The notes: generated by a model from the letters alone, not told the origin. A DNA stretch of 64,000 bases from Acetobacter garciniae (GCF_017377735.1 NZ_JAFVMH010000002.1:620001-684000), one strand, 5' to 3'; positions 8,933 through 17,494 are shown, numbered from the stretch's first letter. Translations and numbers: made by a program.

Positions 8933-9320
8933 GATGGCGCTCCAGACGCAGGGTATTCGGCCGTCCTTGCCGCCTGCTGCTCTGCTTTATAAATGGTGAC
9001 GAATCTTCGTGAAAACGGGCCGAGAAATAACGGTTTCTTTCGAGTGTCCTCTCTCGGTGCCGGAGAAGCGTATTGGAGCTCTTATAATCATAAATCCCAG
9101 ATATTTCTATATATGACGAATTTGGAAAGATTGAATTTTCCGATGCAAAGGTATGGAAATATATTATTGCGACCTAGGAATTATTTTGTTTCTGTCCTCG
9201 CTGTAACACGCCCTGATGTCGTGCCAACTAACCGTGCCCTGAACCCCAGATAGCATAGGTTTTTCTGGAAGAGCTGGCCAGTAAAGCGCAACTGCCCGCC
9301 CCAATAGGAAGATTGTAAGC
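8933..9320. promoter_or_regulatory. divergent intergenic region between the two island operons
   Basis: These 388 bp separate the oppositely transcribed hydroxyacid oxidase and TonB-receptor genes and must hold both promoters. The right half (about 9060-9190) is strongly AT-rich, with runs such as ATATTTCTATATATGACG and GAAATATATTATTGC, unlike the coding DNA on either side. No gene is seen. The LysR regulator of the island is a likely ligand, but I could not single out a convincing T-N11-A operator. Confidence 0.5.
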
Positions 9321-11774
9321 ATGTTGACGCCCTTCATCCCCCGCTATCGTAATTTCTATAAGGTCCGATTCCCTACACGCCGCCAGGCTGGCGGAAAAAG
9401 CCTGCTGTTGACGACGGCCCTTGCGGGACTTGTGCTGCCGAATATCGCATCTGCCGAATCCACTGCCAGCGCCCCCCATCGTCACGCCGATGCAACGGTG
9501 GGGCATGTCGAGGCGAAGCCGAGCAGGAAAGCTGAGGCTCTGCGCCCCGTGAAGGCAGCAGCGGGCGAGGATATCCTGGTGTCGGTCGCGCGGCGGGCGC
9601 ACGGCACGATGATTTCAGTGGGCGAGGCGCAGATCCAGCGCGCAGTCCCCGGCACCAACCCCCTGAAGGTTCTTGGTCAGGCTCCCGGCGTCATGTTTCA
9701 GTCGGCGGACCCACAGGGGCTCGATGTCTGGTCGACGCAAATCTACATGCATGGGTTCATGCAAAACCAGATCAGCACCACCTTGGATGACGTGCCGTTG
9801 GGTGAGTTGACCTATCGTAACTATAACGGCCTGAACCCCATCCAGGCGATCTCTTCGGAGAACGTCCAGCGTGTTGACGTCTCGACCGGCGCAGGCGCTG
9901 AGTCTGTAGCCAGCACGAACAATCTCGGCGGATCGCTGGAATATCAATCGTCCTCGCCCAAGGATAAAGTCGGCGGTCAGGTTGTCCAGACGTTCGGAAG
10001 CTACGACCTGTTCCATACCTTCATTCGCGCCGATTCGGGGAAGCTGAACGAAAGCGGCACGAAGTTCTTTGTGTCCTACATGCGAAACGATACCCAGAAA
10101 TGGAAGGGTGGCGGCAACCAGTTCTCGCAGCAGGTCAATGCCAAGCTCGTTCAGCCAGTCGGGGAAGAGAGCAAGATCACGGCCTATTTTGACTGGTCCG
10201 ATCTGCATGAATATCTGTACCAGGACTATTCGCTCGATATCATGAATAATGGCGGATATAATATCGACAATTACTATAATGGCCGCTATAGTGGGTATGT
10301 AAACGCCTATAATGCAGCGCTTGGCCACTATCCAGCGAATTTTTCAGGTATTTCAGATAAGGCAGACGCCGCCTATTACGATGGTGCCGCCAATATCAAC
10401 GACTATCTTGGTTACCTGCAGGGTGACTTCAAGATCACCGATCGGCTGCGCTGGAAGACGACGGTCTACGGCCACGGCCAGACAAATGCGCTGACATGGA
10501 CAAATCCGTTCTATGCATCACCAACCGGTTCGCCCATGTTCGAACAGGTGAAGCAGCCTTCGATTCAGCGCTTTGGTATCCTGTCCGCAGCTCATTACGA
10601 TATTGCGCATAACCATATCGAAGCCGGGGTGTGGTACGAGAATAACCAGTTCAATTCGACAATGTACGGCTATGCGGAGCCTGCTCTGGGGCAGGGCGCG
10701 CCCCTGAACGCCGTAGACAGCTTCCATACGCGCGATGCCTTCATGCAGCTTTTCGGCCAGCATATCAGCACGAATACGTTTACGGCCTATGCGCAGGACA
10801 CCTACAATATCATGCCGAACCTGGCATTGCATTTCGGGTTCAAATCGCTTCTGAACACGTCCAATGCCGGTAATGGCTATTATAACAACGCGTATTATGG
10901 CGATGGGGAGATGATGCACGGGTCGCTGACCACGTTCCGCGCCTTTCTGCCGCATATCAGCGGGGACTGGCACTTCCTGAAGCATCACGAGCTTTATTTT
11001 GATATCGCGGAAAACGTTCACGCCTATCCGCAGGCGCAGTTCAAGACGGCGGCGTCCCCTTATGCCCAGACGGAGGCTTCTTATCTTGCCTCATCCGCAA
11101 GCCTGAAGCCGGAGAGCGACTGGGCCTATGCGATCGGGTATCGTTACAGTTCTCGTATTTTTGATGCATCAGTTCATGCTTATCGCATAAACTTCTTTAA
11201 TCGCCTGCAGCAGATTACGACCGGCAATATTGTAAACCCGGTTGCGACAGTGATGAATGTTGGAAACATCACGACCAACGGTGTCGATGCGGCCATCACC
11301 CTGCGCCCCGTCAATGGTTTGTCCTGGACAAACAGCATCAGTTACAACCACAGTACATATGACAATAATCTGAACAGCCAGGGCGTGACCTATCACACCA
11401 AAGGGCAGCAGGTCGTAGCGTATCCCCGTATCATGTACAAAACCAGCGCCATATATGATTACGGCCCGATGGAAGCGACGATTGACGCGTCATGGACGTC
11501 CCAGCGTAATCTCAGCTACACAGGGGATGCGAAAGTGCCGTCCTACTGGATGAGCAATTTTGGCCTACGGTATCGCTTCGGCAATCTGGGCAAGTATGCG
11601 CACGCTCTCAATCGTGTGGAGAATCTTGATCTTTCCTTTAATATTTACAACCTGAATGGCGCCAAATATGTATCGACCATGGGGGAAAATGGTTTCCCCT
11701 TAAGCGGAGATTTCCAGTCCTTTCTGGTGGGTGCCCCTCGTATGTTCTTCGGGTCGATCAAGGTCAGTTTCTGA
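9321..11774 (+). CDS. TonB-dependent outer-membrane receptor
   Basis: 817 residues. A signal peptide occupies about residues 25-45 (SLLLTTALAGLVLPNIASA). A TonB-box-like EDILVSVA follows at about 85, then the plug domain (VLGQAPGVMFQSADPQG, TTLDDVPLGELTYRNYNGL, STGAGAESVASTNNLGGSL) and a long Tyr/Asn-rich beta-barrel that ends in Phe (FFGSIKVSF). It imports a ligand across the outer membrane using TonB energy. It leads the rightward operon that continues with a PotDBCA-type importer, so it probably feeds the same substrate to the periplasm. No exbB/exbD/tonB genes are nearby. Confidence 0.92.
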   Translation: MLTPFIPRYRNFYKVRFPTRRQAGGKSLLLTTALAGLVLPNIASAESTASAPHRHADATVGHVEAKPSRKAEALRPVKAAAGEDILVSVARRAHGTMISVGEAQIQRAVPGTNPLKVLGQAPGVMFQSADPQGLDVWSTQIYMHGFMQNQISTTLDDVPLGELTYRNYNGLNPIQAISSENVQRVDVSTGAGAESVASTNNLGGSLEYQSSSPKDKVGGQVVQTFGSYDLFHTFIRADSGKLNESGTKFFVSYMRNDTQKWKGGGNQFSQQVNAKLVQPVGEESKITAYFDWSDLHEYLYQDYSLDIMNNGGYNIDNYYNGRYSGYVNAYNAALGHYPANFSGISDKADAAYYDGAANINDYLGYLQGDFKITDRLRWKTTVYGHGQTNALTWTNPFYASPTGSPMFEQVKQPSIQRFGILSAAHYDIAHNHIEAGVWYENNQFNSTMYGYAEPALGQGAPLNAVDSFHTRDAFMQLFGQHISTNTFTAYAQDTYNIMPNLALHFGFKSLLNTSNAGNGYYNNAYYGDGEMMHGSLTTFRAFLPHISGDWHFLKHHELYFDIAENVHAYPQAQFKTAASPYAQTEASYLASSASLKPESDWAYAIGYRYSSRIFDASVHAYRINFFNRLQQITTGNIVNPVATVMNVGNITTNGVDAAITLRPVNGLSWTNSISYNHSTYDNNLNSQGVTYHTKGQQVVAYPRIMYKTSAIYDYGPMEATIDASWTSQRNLSYTGDAKVPSYWMSNFGLRYRFGNLGKYAHALNRVENLDLSFNIYNLNGAKYVSTMGENGFPLSGDFQSFLVGAPRMFFGSIKVSF

Positions 11775-11789
11775 ATTGACAGCCCACAT

Positions 11790-11815
11790 CCTTGCGGTCA
11801 CTCCATGCCGCAAGG
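11790..11815 (+). terminator. hairpin after the TonB-receptor gene
   Basis: A perfect 8-bp stem (CCTTGCGG and CCGCAAGG) with a 10-nt loop lies 15 bp after the receptor stop codon. It has no T-run, so it is more likely a processing or attenuation hairpin than a full terminator. It could lower expression of the importer genes relative to the receptor. It also makes an apparent TTG start at 11792, inside the stem, unlikely for the next gene. Confidence 0.5.
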
Positions 11816-11848
11816 GGCACAATCTCCATCGTGTGGAAACAAAGACTT

Positions 11849-12979
11849 ATGGCATTGTCCTGTAAACGAGGCCGACAGCACAATCGGAGGCAAGACAAAA
11901 AAATATCTGGCATAACGTCTTGTTTCCCGGAGAAAATTTCTGCCAGCAGGACGGTGCACAGGATTGCGTTCGTCCTTGCGGGGGTAGTGAGCCTGTCCGT
12001 CACGCAGGCTTCGGCAGAAACACTTGCCGTAAGTACGTGGGGAGGGAGCTTCCGTGATCTTATCGATCAGACCATTGCGAAAAAGTTCACGGAGGAAACC
12101 GGCGTAAAAGTTGAATATGTGACAGGTGGGACGATTGATCGTCTCAATGACGCACGACTGGACGAAGGTGAGCCATCGAGCGATGTTACTTTCACCACAT
12201 CGCATATTGGCTGGCTTTATGCCGATAATGGCCTGTTCGAAAAGCTGGATTTCTCAAAAATCCCCAATGCCCAACATCTGGTCGCGCAGGCCAGGATCAG
12301 TCCTTATCATATAGGGGTATGGGCCTATGTTTATTCCATAGCCTATCGGCCCTCCATGATTCCTCCCGGCTTTCATTTCGAGAGTTGGAACGATCTCTGG
12401 TCGCCAAAACTCAAGGGGCTGGTCTCAGCCCCTGATTTTGATCCGTCACATTTAATCGCCGTGGCCTGCAAGCTTGAAGGAGTCAATATTGCGGACTGGA
12501 CGCGGGCAACGCCCAAATTGTTGGCCTTACTGCCCAATTTCAAGGCCTTTTATACCAACGATGCTAACGGAGAGCAGATGCTTTCAACCGGCGAAAGCCC
12601 GGTTGCAATCATGCTCTCCATGAACGCCTATCACATGAAGGCGGAAGGAGCGTCGATCGAGTTCGTGATCCCCAAAGAGGGGGCTGTACTGGGCGTTGAT
12701 ACCATTGCCATCAATAAAGGATCCCGGAAGGTCGATCTCGCGTACAAGTTTATCAATATAGCACTCGATGTTTTGGTGCAGACAAAAATTACGGAAATAA
12801 AAAAGAGCAGCCCTGTTGTCGAAGGCGTTGTCTTGCCGGAAGAACTGAAATCCGTACCCGGTATCTTTACCTCTCCACAAGAATGGCTGCAGCAAACCAT
12901 CATCGTTCCAGACAGATTACGTGCTCGTGATCTCGCCGAATGGCGGGCGTGGTTTGCCGAGAATATGATCTCCCGATGA
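11849..12979 (+). CDS. periplasmic solute-binding protein, PotD-like
   Basis: About 376 residues from this ATG. A clean secretion signal (IAFVLAGVVSLSVTQASA, then ETLAV) begins at residue 36. A GTG at 11954 just before it may be the true start. The mature protein begins LAVSTWGGSFRDLIDQTIAK, with SSDVTFTTSHIGW and NDLWSPKLKGLV, as in the polyamine/opine/phosphonate binding-protein family. No lipobox is seen. It is the first gene of the ABC importer set and 75 bp after the TonB receptor. Ligand identity is not deducible by eye. Confidence 0.88.
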   Translation: MALSCKRGRQHNRRQDKKISGITSCFPEKISASRTVHRIAFVLAGVVSLSVTQASAETLAVSTWGGSFRDLIDQTIAKKFTEETGVKVEYVTGGTIDRLNDARLDEGEPSSDVTFTTSHIGWLYADNGLFEKLDFSKIPNAQHLVAQARISPYHIGVWAYVYSIAYRPSMIPPGFHFESWNDLWSPKLKGLVSAPDFDPSHLIAVACKLEGVNIADWTRATPKLLALLPNFKAFYTNDANGEQMLSTGESPVAIMLSMNAYHMKAEGASIEFVIPKEGAVLGVDTIAINKGSRKVDLAYKFINIALDVLVQTKITEIKKSSPVVEGVVLPEELKSVPGIFTSPQEWLQQTIIVPDRLRARDLAEWRAWFAENMISR

Positions 12980-13046
12980 GTTCCGCTGGCCCGTCCTGTC
13001 CGGCCGCCTCATGTGGTGGTCTGTCGATCTTTTTGTGGTGAAAACT

Positions 13047-13898
13047 ATGTCAAAGCGCCCTTTTCTCGGATTGTTCGCCAGTCCGGCCACCCTTGTCGCA
13101 ATTAGTATTGTCGCTGCGCTGCTGGCAATTTTTCAATACAGTCTGCGCGCGTATGTTCCCGGTTCCCTGCGGCCTGGCGGTTTTACGATCGAAAATTTTG
13201 CGGTTCTGTGGAAACCCATGTTCCGCAAGGCCTTCCTGACAACGTTTCTCCTGTGCTTCTGGACCGCACTTCTAACCCTCCTTGCGGGTTTCCCGCTTGC
13301 CTATGCCATGGTTCGGAGCAAATCCTCGCTTGTGCGCGGGGGCATTCTTATTACATCCTTGACCCCGATGTTTCTGGGCGAGGTTATCAGAACTTATTCA
13401 TGGATGATCGTCCTTGGTAAGCAGGGCATCATCAATGTATGTCTCTTGCGGCTGGGGGTGATTTCAGAACCGATCAGCCTCATGTTTACAACAACGGGGG
13501 TGGTGATCGCGCTCGTTCATTTTACCCTGCCCATAGTGATTATCATGATCGCCGCTGCTCTTTCCCACATTGACTGGAATCTTGAAAAAGCGGCTGCCTC
13601 TTTGGGTGCTGGACGTGTCAGGATCTTTTTTACCGTCACGCTGCCGCTTGCGACACCGGGTCTGGTTGCGGCGACGTCCACGGCTTTTTCCTGGACTTTT
13701 TCTGCGTTTGCAACGCCACAGATGATTGGCGGGGGCAAAGTTCAGACAATCTCCACTCTTGTTTACCAAGTCGGGTTTAGCTCCTTCAACATGCCGTTGG
13801 CTGCGTCATTATCGTTGGCGGGTTTGCTGTTCACAATTGCAGTTTTGACTCTTTTCAACGTGGGGATGCGTAAAATCGAAAAGCTTGGAGACTGCTGA
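13047..13898 (+). CDS. ABC transporter permease, PotB-like
   Basis: 283 residues from MSKRPFLG; an upstream ATG at 13011 would add 12 residues. Six predicted membrane helices start with ATLVAISIVAALLAIFQYSL and end near FTIAVLTLFNVGM. The EAA loop is present at about residues 175-200 (EKAAASLGAGRVRIFFTVTLPLATPG), the contact site for the ATPase. It forms the inner-membrane channel together with the PotC-like permease, whose gene follows directly. Confidence 0.92.
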   Translation: MSKRPFLGLFASPATLVAISIVAALLAIFQYSLRAYVPGSLRPGGFTIENFAVLWKPMFRKAFLTTFLLCFWTALLTLLAGFPLAYAMVRSKSSLVRGGILITSLTPMFLGEVIRTYSWMIVLGKQGIINVCLLRLGVISEPISLMFTTTGVVIALVHFTLPIVIIMIAAALSHIDWNLEKAAASLGAGRVRIFFTVTLPLATPGLVAATSTAFSWTFSAFATPQMIGGGKVQTISTLVYQVGFSSFNMPLAASLSLAGLLFTIAVLTLFNVGMRKIEKLGDC

Positions 13899-13899
13899 A

Positions 13900-14709
13900 A
13901 TGAAGAAAGCTTTTTCAGATCACCTTCTGGACTGGAGCGGACGGCTGCTGGTTCTGCTTATTCTGATCTTTATTGCTCTGCCGTTTATTGTGGTTTTCAT
14001 CGTTTCGTTCAATGACAGTTCAGTTGTAGAATTCCCGCCCAAACACTGGTCGCTTCGATGGTATTTTAACGCCTTCTCTTATGAGGATTTCGTAAAAGGG
14101 CTCAGGAACTCGCTTATGGTCGCGGCTGTGGGGTCGGCAATTTCGCTTATTGTGGGAGCAATGTTCGCTTTTGTCTTTAATCGCTACGAATTTTCCATAC
14201 GCAGGCCTCTCCATGCCATTCTCATGTCTCCCCTGATTGTACCGAATTTTACAATCGGCCTCGGAGCACTTCTTTTGGCCAAAGGAATATTTGTACCACG
14301 CTCCTTCGGGTTGCTGGTCCTTGTTCATGTAATGGTGACACTTCCTTTTGTCGTGCGGGGTGTGTCCGTATCGCTGCAGAACTTCAATCAGGCTTATGAG
14401 CGCGCCGCAGAAAGCCTGGGGGCGTCACCGTGGTATATTCTGATAACTTTAACCATGCCTCTCCTGCTGCCTGGCCTTATTTCCGGCTGGCTGTTTGCCG
14501 CAGTGTTGTCCTTTAACGAATTTTCAGCGTCTCTCTTTGTTGCCAATCTGCGGAATCAGACCCTCCCAATTGCAATGTATAACTATGTTCGGGAATATGC
14601 AGACCCGACATTAGCTGCGCTGGCTGTTCTTTACGTCGTCACGAGTGCGGCAGTCTTGACTGTGCTCCATGTCTTCTTTCGTCTCGAAAAGGTGCTAAAT
14701 GTCGAGTGA
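13900..14709 (+). CDS. ABC transporter permease, PotC-like
   Basis: 269 residues from MKKAFSDH; a start at 13885 overlapping the previous gene is also possible. It has six membrane helices, starting LLVLLILIFIALPFIVVFIV. The EAA loop is AAESLGASPWYILITLTMPLLLPG at about residue 170. FNDSSVVEFPPKHWSLRWY after the first helix is typical of PotC proteins. It pairs with the PotB-like permease and overlaps the ATPase gene by 11 bp, so translation is coupled. Confidence 0.92.
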   Translation: MKKAFSDHLLDWSGRLLVLLILIFIALPFIVVFIVSFNDSSVVEFPPKHWSLRWYFNAFSYEDFVKGLRNSLMVAAVGSAISLIVGAMFAFVFNRYEFSIRRPLHAILMSPLIVPNFTIGLGALLLAKGIFVPRSFGLLVLVHVMVTLPFVVRGVSVSLQNFNQAYERAAESLGASPWYILITLTMPLLLPGLISGWLFAAVLSFNEFSASLFVANLRNQTLPIAMYNYVREYADPTLAALAVLYVVTSAAVLTVLHVFFRLEKVLNVE

Positions 14710-15817
14710 CCATCAATCTTCAGAAAATGTCAGTGCGCGTCCGGCGGTCCAGATTGATGGTGTCACCAAATCATTTGGAAACACCCCCGCCCTTGAACCA
14801 TGCTGGATGAAGATCAAACGGGGAGAATTCCTGACTCTCCTCGGACCATCGGGGTGCGGTAAGACGACCCTGCTCAATCTTATCGCTGGGTTTCTGGAGG
14901 CCGATAACGGTGAGCTTTTCCTTGGGGAGGATCTCGTTACCCAGGTGCCCCCGCATAAACGCGAAATCGGGATTGTTTTTCAGAATTATGCGTTATTCCC
15001 GCATAAGACTGTCGCACAGAATGTGGAATATGGACTGCGTACACGCGGCGTTCCCAAAGAAGAATCCCGCGCACGGGTAAAAGAGGCGCTTTCTCTTGTA
15101 AAGCTTGAGAATTTCGCGGACAGAAAGCCCCGGCAAATGTCGGGAGGACAGCAGCAGCGGGTCGCTCTTGCGCGCGCGCTTGTCATACGTCCCCGCGTCT
15201 TGCTGCTTGATGAGCCCTTTTCCGCCCTGGATCGCAACCTGAGAGTCTCGATGCAAATCGAGCTCAAGGAAATCCAGACGAAACTGGGCCTGACGACAAT
15301 ATTTGTCACGCATGATCAGAATGAAGCCCTTTCAATGTCTGATCGAATTGCGGTAATGTCGCGCGGCCGCGTCCGCCATGTTGGCTCACCCCAGGAAATT
15401 TATGAGCATCCGAAAGACCTCTTTGTCGCGACATTTGTCGGGGATACAAATCTTTTCCGTGCACGAATTGAGTCTTCTGAAGGTCGAACACGGCTTGATA
15501 TAGGTGGTCGGAAAGTCGAGATTTCCTCGGAACAGAAAGAACCCCGGGATTTGCCCTCCGCCGTGATTGTTGCTGCCCGTCCCGAACAGTGCAGCCTGAC
15601 ATCCGTCGAAAGCCCGGATGCCATTCCAGCGACGGTTGCTGTAGTTGTTTACCAAGGCAGCTATGTCGAACTATATCTGGAGTGCGAAGCCGCAGTGCAT
15701 GGAAGGATCATGATGCGCGACGTCTCTAAGTCATTCTTTCATATTGGGGATAAAGTAGGCATCCGCCTTGCTACGAAAGGTCTTAATATTTTTGGTTCTG
15801 AGCAGGAGATCGGCTAG
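14699..15817 (+). CDS. ABC transporter ATP-binding protein, PotA-like
   Basis: 372 residues. All nucleotide-binding motifs are intact: Walker A GPSGCGKTTLL, Q-loop FQNYALFPH, signature MSGGQQQRVALARAL, Walker B LLLDEPFSALD and switch His in FVTHDQNEAL. A TOBE-type C-terminal domain spans about residues 240-370. It powers the PotBC-like channel. It ends the rightward operon; IS debris begins about 90 bp later. Compare the catalytically dead paralogue at 20395-21513. Confidence 0.93.
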   Translation: MSSDHQSSENVSARPAVQIDGVTKSFGNTPALEPCWMKIKRGEFLTLLGPSGCGKTTLLNLIAGFLEADNGELFLGEDLVTQVPPHKREIGIVFQNYALFPHKTVAQNVEYGLRTRGVPKEESRARVKEALSLVKLENFADRKPRQMSGGQQQRVALARALVIRPRVLLLDEPFSALDRNLRVSMQIELKEIQTKLGLTTIFVTHDQNEALSMSDRIAVMSRGRVRHVGSPQEIYEHPKDLFVATFVGDTNLFRARIESSEGRTRLDIGGRKVEISSEQKEPRDLPSAVIVAARPEQCSLTSVESPDAIPATVAVVVYQGSYVELYLECEAAVHGRIMMRDVSKSFFHIGDKVGIRLATKGLNIFGSEQEIG

Positions 15818-15904
15818 CACTACTTTGACAGAATATATTGGGAGGAGCTTCCCCTGGGGGCTAATCGCTGATTCATAGGAGACCGGTTGTGACGAGGGCT
15901 GGTG

Positions 15905-16063
15905 ATGGACAGCGATTGGCGAACGGATCTGGAGGGGTGGCTTGGGCCGTTTGTTGCGACGGTCGGGTACAGGGCGCGGATGTGTCCAGCCTATACCGCG
16001 GGACTGACCGGTCCGGGAGATCGCAAGAGCATTCAGCCGATGGCAACGCGCGCTGATGAGATA
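15905..16063 (+). pseudogene. IS701-family transposase relic, N-terminal 53 codons
   Basis: From ATG at 15905 the frame reads MDSDWRTDLEGWLGPFVATV, then a segment ending LTGPGDRKSIQPMATR. The GPG-RKSIQPMA motif is the hallmark of IS701 transposases near the N-terminus, so the identification is good despite the short length. The frame is broken where the terminus of an IS3-type element (TGAATAGCCCC) begins; the TGA stop at 16064 comes from that insertion. The rest of the transposase is missing. Confidence 0.8.
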
Positions 16064-16119
16064 TGAATAGCCCCTAGATTTCTGGACGCCCTGGCTCCTA
16101 AAAATGCGGACAGGAGGCG

Positions 16120-16390
16120 TTGATGGGGAAGCCCAATTTCAGTGATGAGTTCAAGCGTGATGCGGTGGCGCAGATTACCGAGCAGGGATATCCGGTAGCG
16201 GAAGTTTCGCTGCGGCTCGGGGTCAGCACACATTCGCTGTATGCGTGGAAGCGGCAATTCGCGAAGGTGGCATCAGGCGATACCGGCAAGGATGCCGAGA
16301 TCCGGCAACTGAAGCGCGAACTGGTCCGGGTGACCGAGGAGCGCGACATCCTAAAAAAGTCACCGCGTATTTCGCCAGGGATGCAAAGTG
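16120..16390 (+). pseudogene. IS3-family transposase OrfA
   Basis: Helix-turn-helix OrfA: MGKPNFSDEFKRDAVAQITE, then SLRLGVSTHSLYAWKRQF and a leucine-zipper-like RQLKRELVRVTEERDILKK. After ILKK the frame from the ATG leaves the family sequence and runs to a stop at 16563. One frame over, the expected ending VTAYFARDAK plus stop is present (about 16352-16390). The change happens at a run of six A (CTAAAAAAG). It is either an indel in this relic or a slippage site. Confidence 0.8.
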
Positions 16391-16876
16391 AGATACGCCT
16401 TCATTGCCGAGCATCGCGATCATTTTGGAATTCGGGCGATATGCCGCTGTCTGGCTGTGCAGCCCAGTGGCTATTATGCCTGGCGGAAGGAGCCGCTGAG
16501 CCGACGGGCTTGCGAGGATGCCCGACAGACCACGTTGATCTGTCAGGCCTGGAACGACAGTAGCAGGTTTTATGGCTACCGTAAGCTGCACGATGATCTG
16601 CTCGATCAGGGCGAGACCTGCTGTCCGAACCGCGTGGCACGGCTGACAAAACTGGCGGGTATCAAGGCACAGATTGGCTACAGGCGGCGGCCAGGCAGCC
16701 ATAGTGGCAGGCCATCCCTCGTAATCGACAACACGCTGGCCCGGCAGTTTGATGTCGAGGCGCCCGACAGGGTATGGGTCACAGACATCACCTACATCCG
16801 CACCATGGAAGGGTTTGCCTACCTTGCAGTCGTGCTCGACCTCAATTCGCGTCGTGTGGTGGGCTGGTCGATGCAG
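16388..16876 (+). pseudogene. IS3-family transposase OrfB, C-terminally truncated
   Basis: It starts at GTG overlapping the orfA end: VRYAFIAEHRDHFGIRAICR, then YYAWRKEPLSRR, RFYGYRKLHDDLL and the first catalytic Asp in VWVTDITYI. About 163 residues remain. The segment with the second Asp and the catalytic Glu of the DDE core is lost at the junction with the integrase fragment near 16876. Any longer ORF in this frame (to 17095) is antisense read-through of the integrase gene. Confidence 0.85.
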
Positions 16877-17334
16877 TTCTCTTCGAGGGTGACGGGTAGC
16901 TTGTCGATGCCATTCATGAGCCTGGCCATGCCAGCGTTAATGGTCGCCAGAAAATCCGTCAGGCGCTTGGCCTGCTCATATTTATCAAACAGGAACTCGG
17001 CACGCTCGGAGGCACGCTCGGAGGCATGCTCCGCTTTCTCGCGCTCTGTATCAAGCTCCATGACCCTGTCGGTGCCCTTGATGATGTCCTCGTAGACAGT
17101 GATCAACTTTTTGAGGTCATCAGGGGAGGCGTCGTCATACATGGCGCTGGCTTTGCTGAAGAACTGTCCGGTTCTGGCATAAAGCGCCGCCGCCCGTTCT
17201 CGTGCAACCCGTTTGCTGTCGGTTTGCAGGGAGAGTGAAATTTCCGTGCGTCCAAACAAAGGGCGAAGCGCGTGGGGAATGGTGCGTCGGAAGTGGTAGT
17301 GTGAGCCGAGAAGGCGGAGCATGTCTTTTCCCAT
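16877..17334 (-). pseudogene. tyrosine integrase, N-terminal fragment
   Basis: About 152 residues remain. The N-terminus MLRLLGSHYHFRRTIPHALR, followed by PLFGRTEISLSLQTDSKRVA, is the SHYHFRR-type N-terminal arm (DUF6538-like) of Acetobacteraceae/alphaproteobacterial phage-type integrases. A coiled-coil stretch (DTEREKAEHASERASERAEF) follows. The core-binding and catalytic (R...HxxR...Y) domains are absent, replaced by the IS3 fragment. The gene begins about 75 bp from the tRNA-Leu 3' end on the same strand, which fits an integrase that used this tRNA as its attachment site. Confidence 0.85.
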
Positions 17335-17408
17335 TATGGGAAGGTGAACGGGACACGGTCCTTTTCCCCATCATTTTGGGAAATTTCTTTGCAATTTCAA
17401 TAGGTTAG

Positions 17409-17494
17409 TGGTGCGAACTGCGGGACTCGAACCCGCACGCCCGTACGGGCTGGAGATTTTAAGTCTCCTGCGTCTACCATTCCGCCAAGTTCGC
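17409..17494 (-). tRNA. tRNA-Leu (anticodon UAA)
   Basis: The minus strand folds as a class II tRNA: acceptor GCGAACT paired with AGTTCGC, D-arm GGCGGAATGGTAGACGC, anticodon stem-loop GGAGA-CTTAAAA-TCTCC (anticodon TAA), a variable arm AGCCCGTACGGGCGT, and T-arm GCGGG-TTCGAGT-CCCGC. The A discriminator and CCA are encoded. It sits at the boundary between the low-GC island and the core-like DNA, and its 3' end faces the island, consistent with an integration site. Confidence 0.97.

Larger units (their letters stand above)
16064..16876 (+). mobile_element. IS3-family element, truncated at its 3' end
   Basis: The left end begins TGAATAGCCCCTAGATTTC, a typical IS3-type terminus that lies exactly at the break in the IS701 relic. 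It contains an orfA (16120) and an overlapping orfB (16388). It stops abruptly after VVGWSMQ in orfB at about 16876, where sequence from an oppositely oriented integrase begins. The right inverted repeat and the second and third catalytic residues are therefore gone, and the element cannot move by itself. Confidence 0.85.
1..17412. mobile_element. genomic island (right end; left end outside window)
   Basis: The stretch left of the tRNA-Leu gene is visibly richer in A+T than the rest of the window. It is bracketed by mobile-element debris: IS5-type and conjugation relics at the left, IS701, IS3 and integrase remnants at the right. The integrase gene starts about 75 bp downstream of the tRNA 3' end on the same strand, the classic arrangement for islands integrated at tRNA genes. 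The cargo is a divergent catabolic and transport locus. No second copy of the tRNA 3' end is visible in the window, so the other attachment site must lie to the left, outside it. The island reading is an inference from these features together. Confidence 0.75.

Noticed and set aside
11792..11848. TTG start of the PotD-like gene at 11792
   Set aside because: It lies inside a perfect hairpin, has no ribosome binding site, and the signal peptide begins much later.
16877..17095. Continuation of IS3 orfB to 17095
   Set aside because: After VVGWSMQ the frame is antisense to the integrase fragment and has no transposase sequence.
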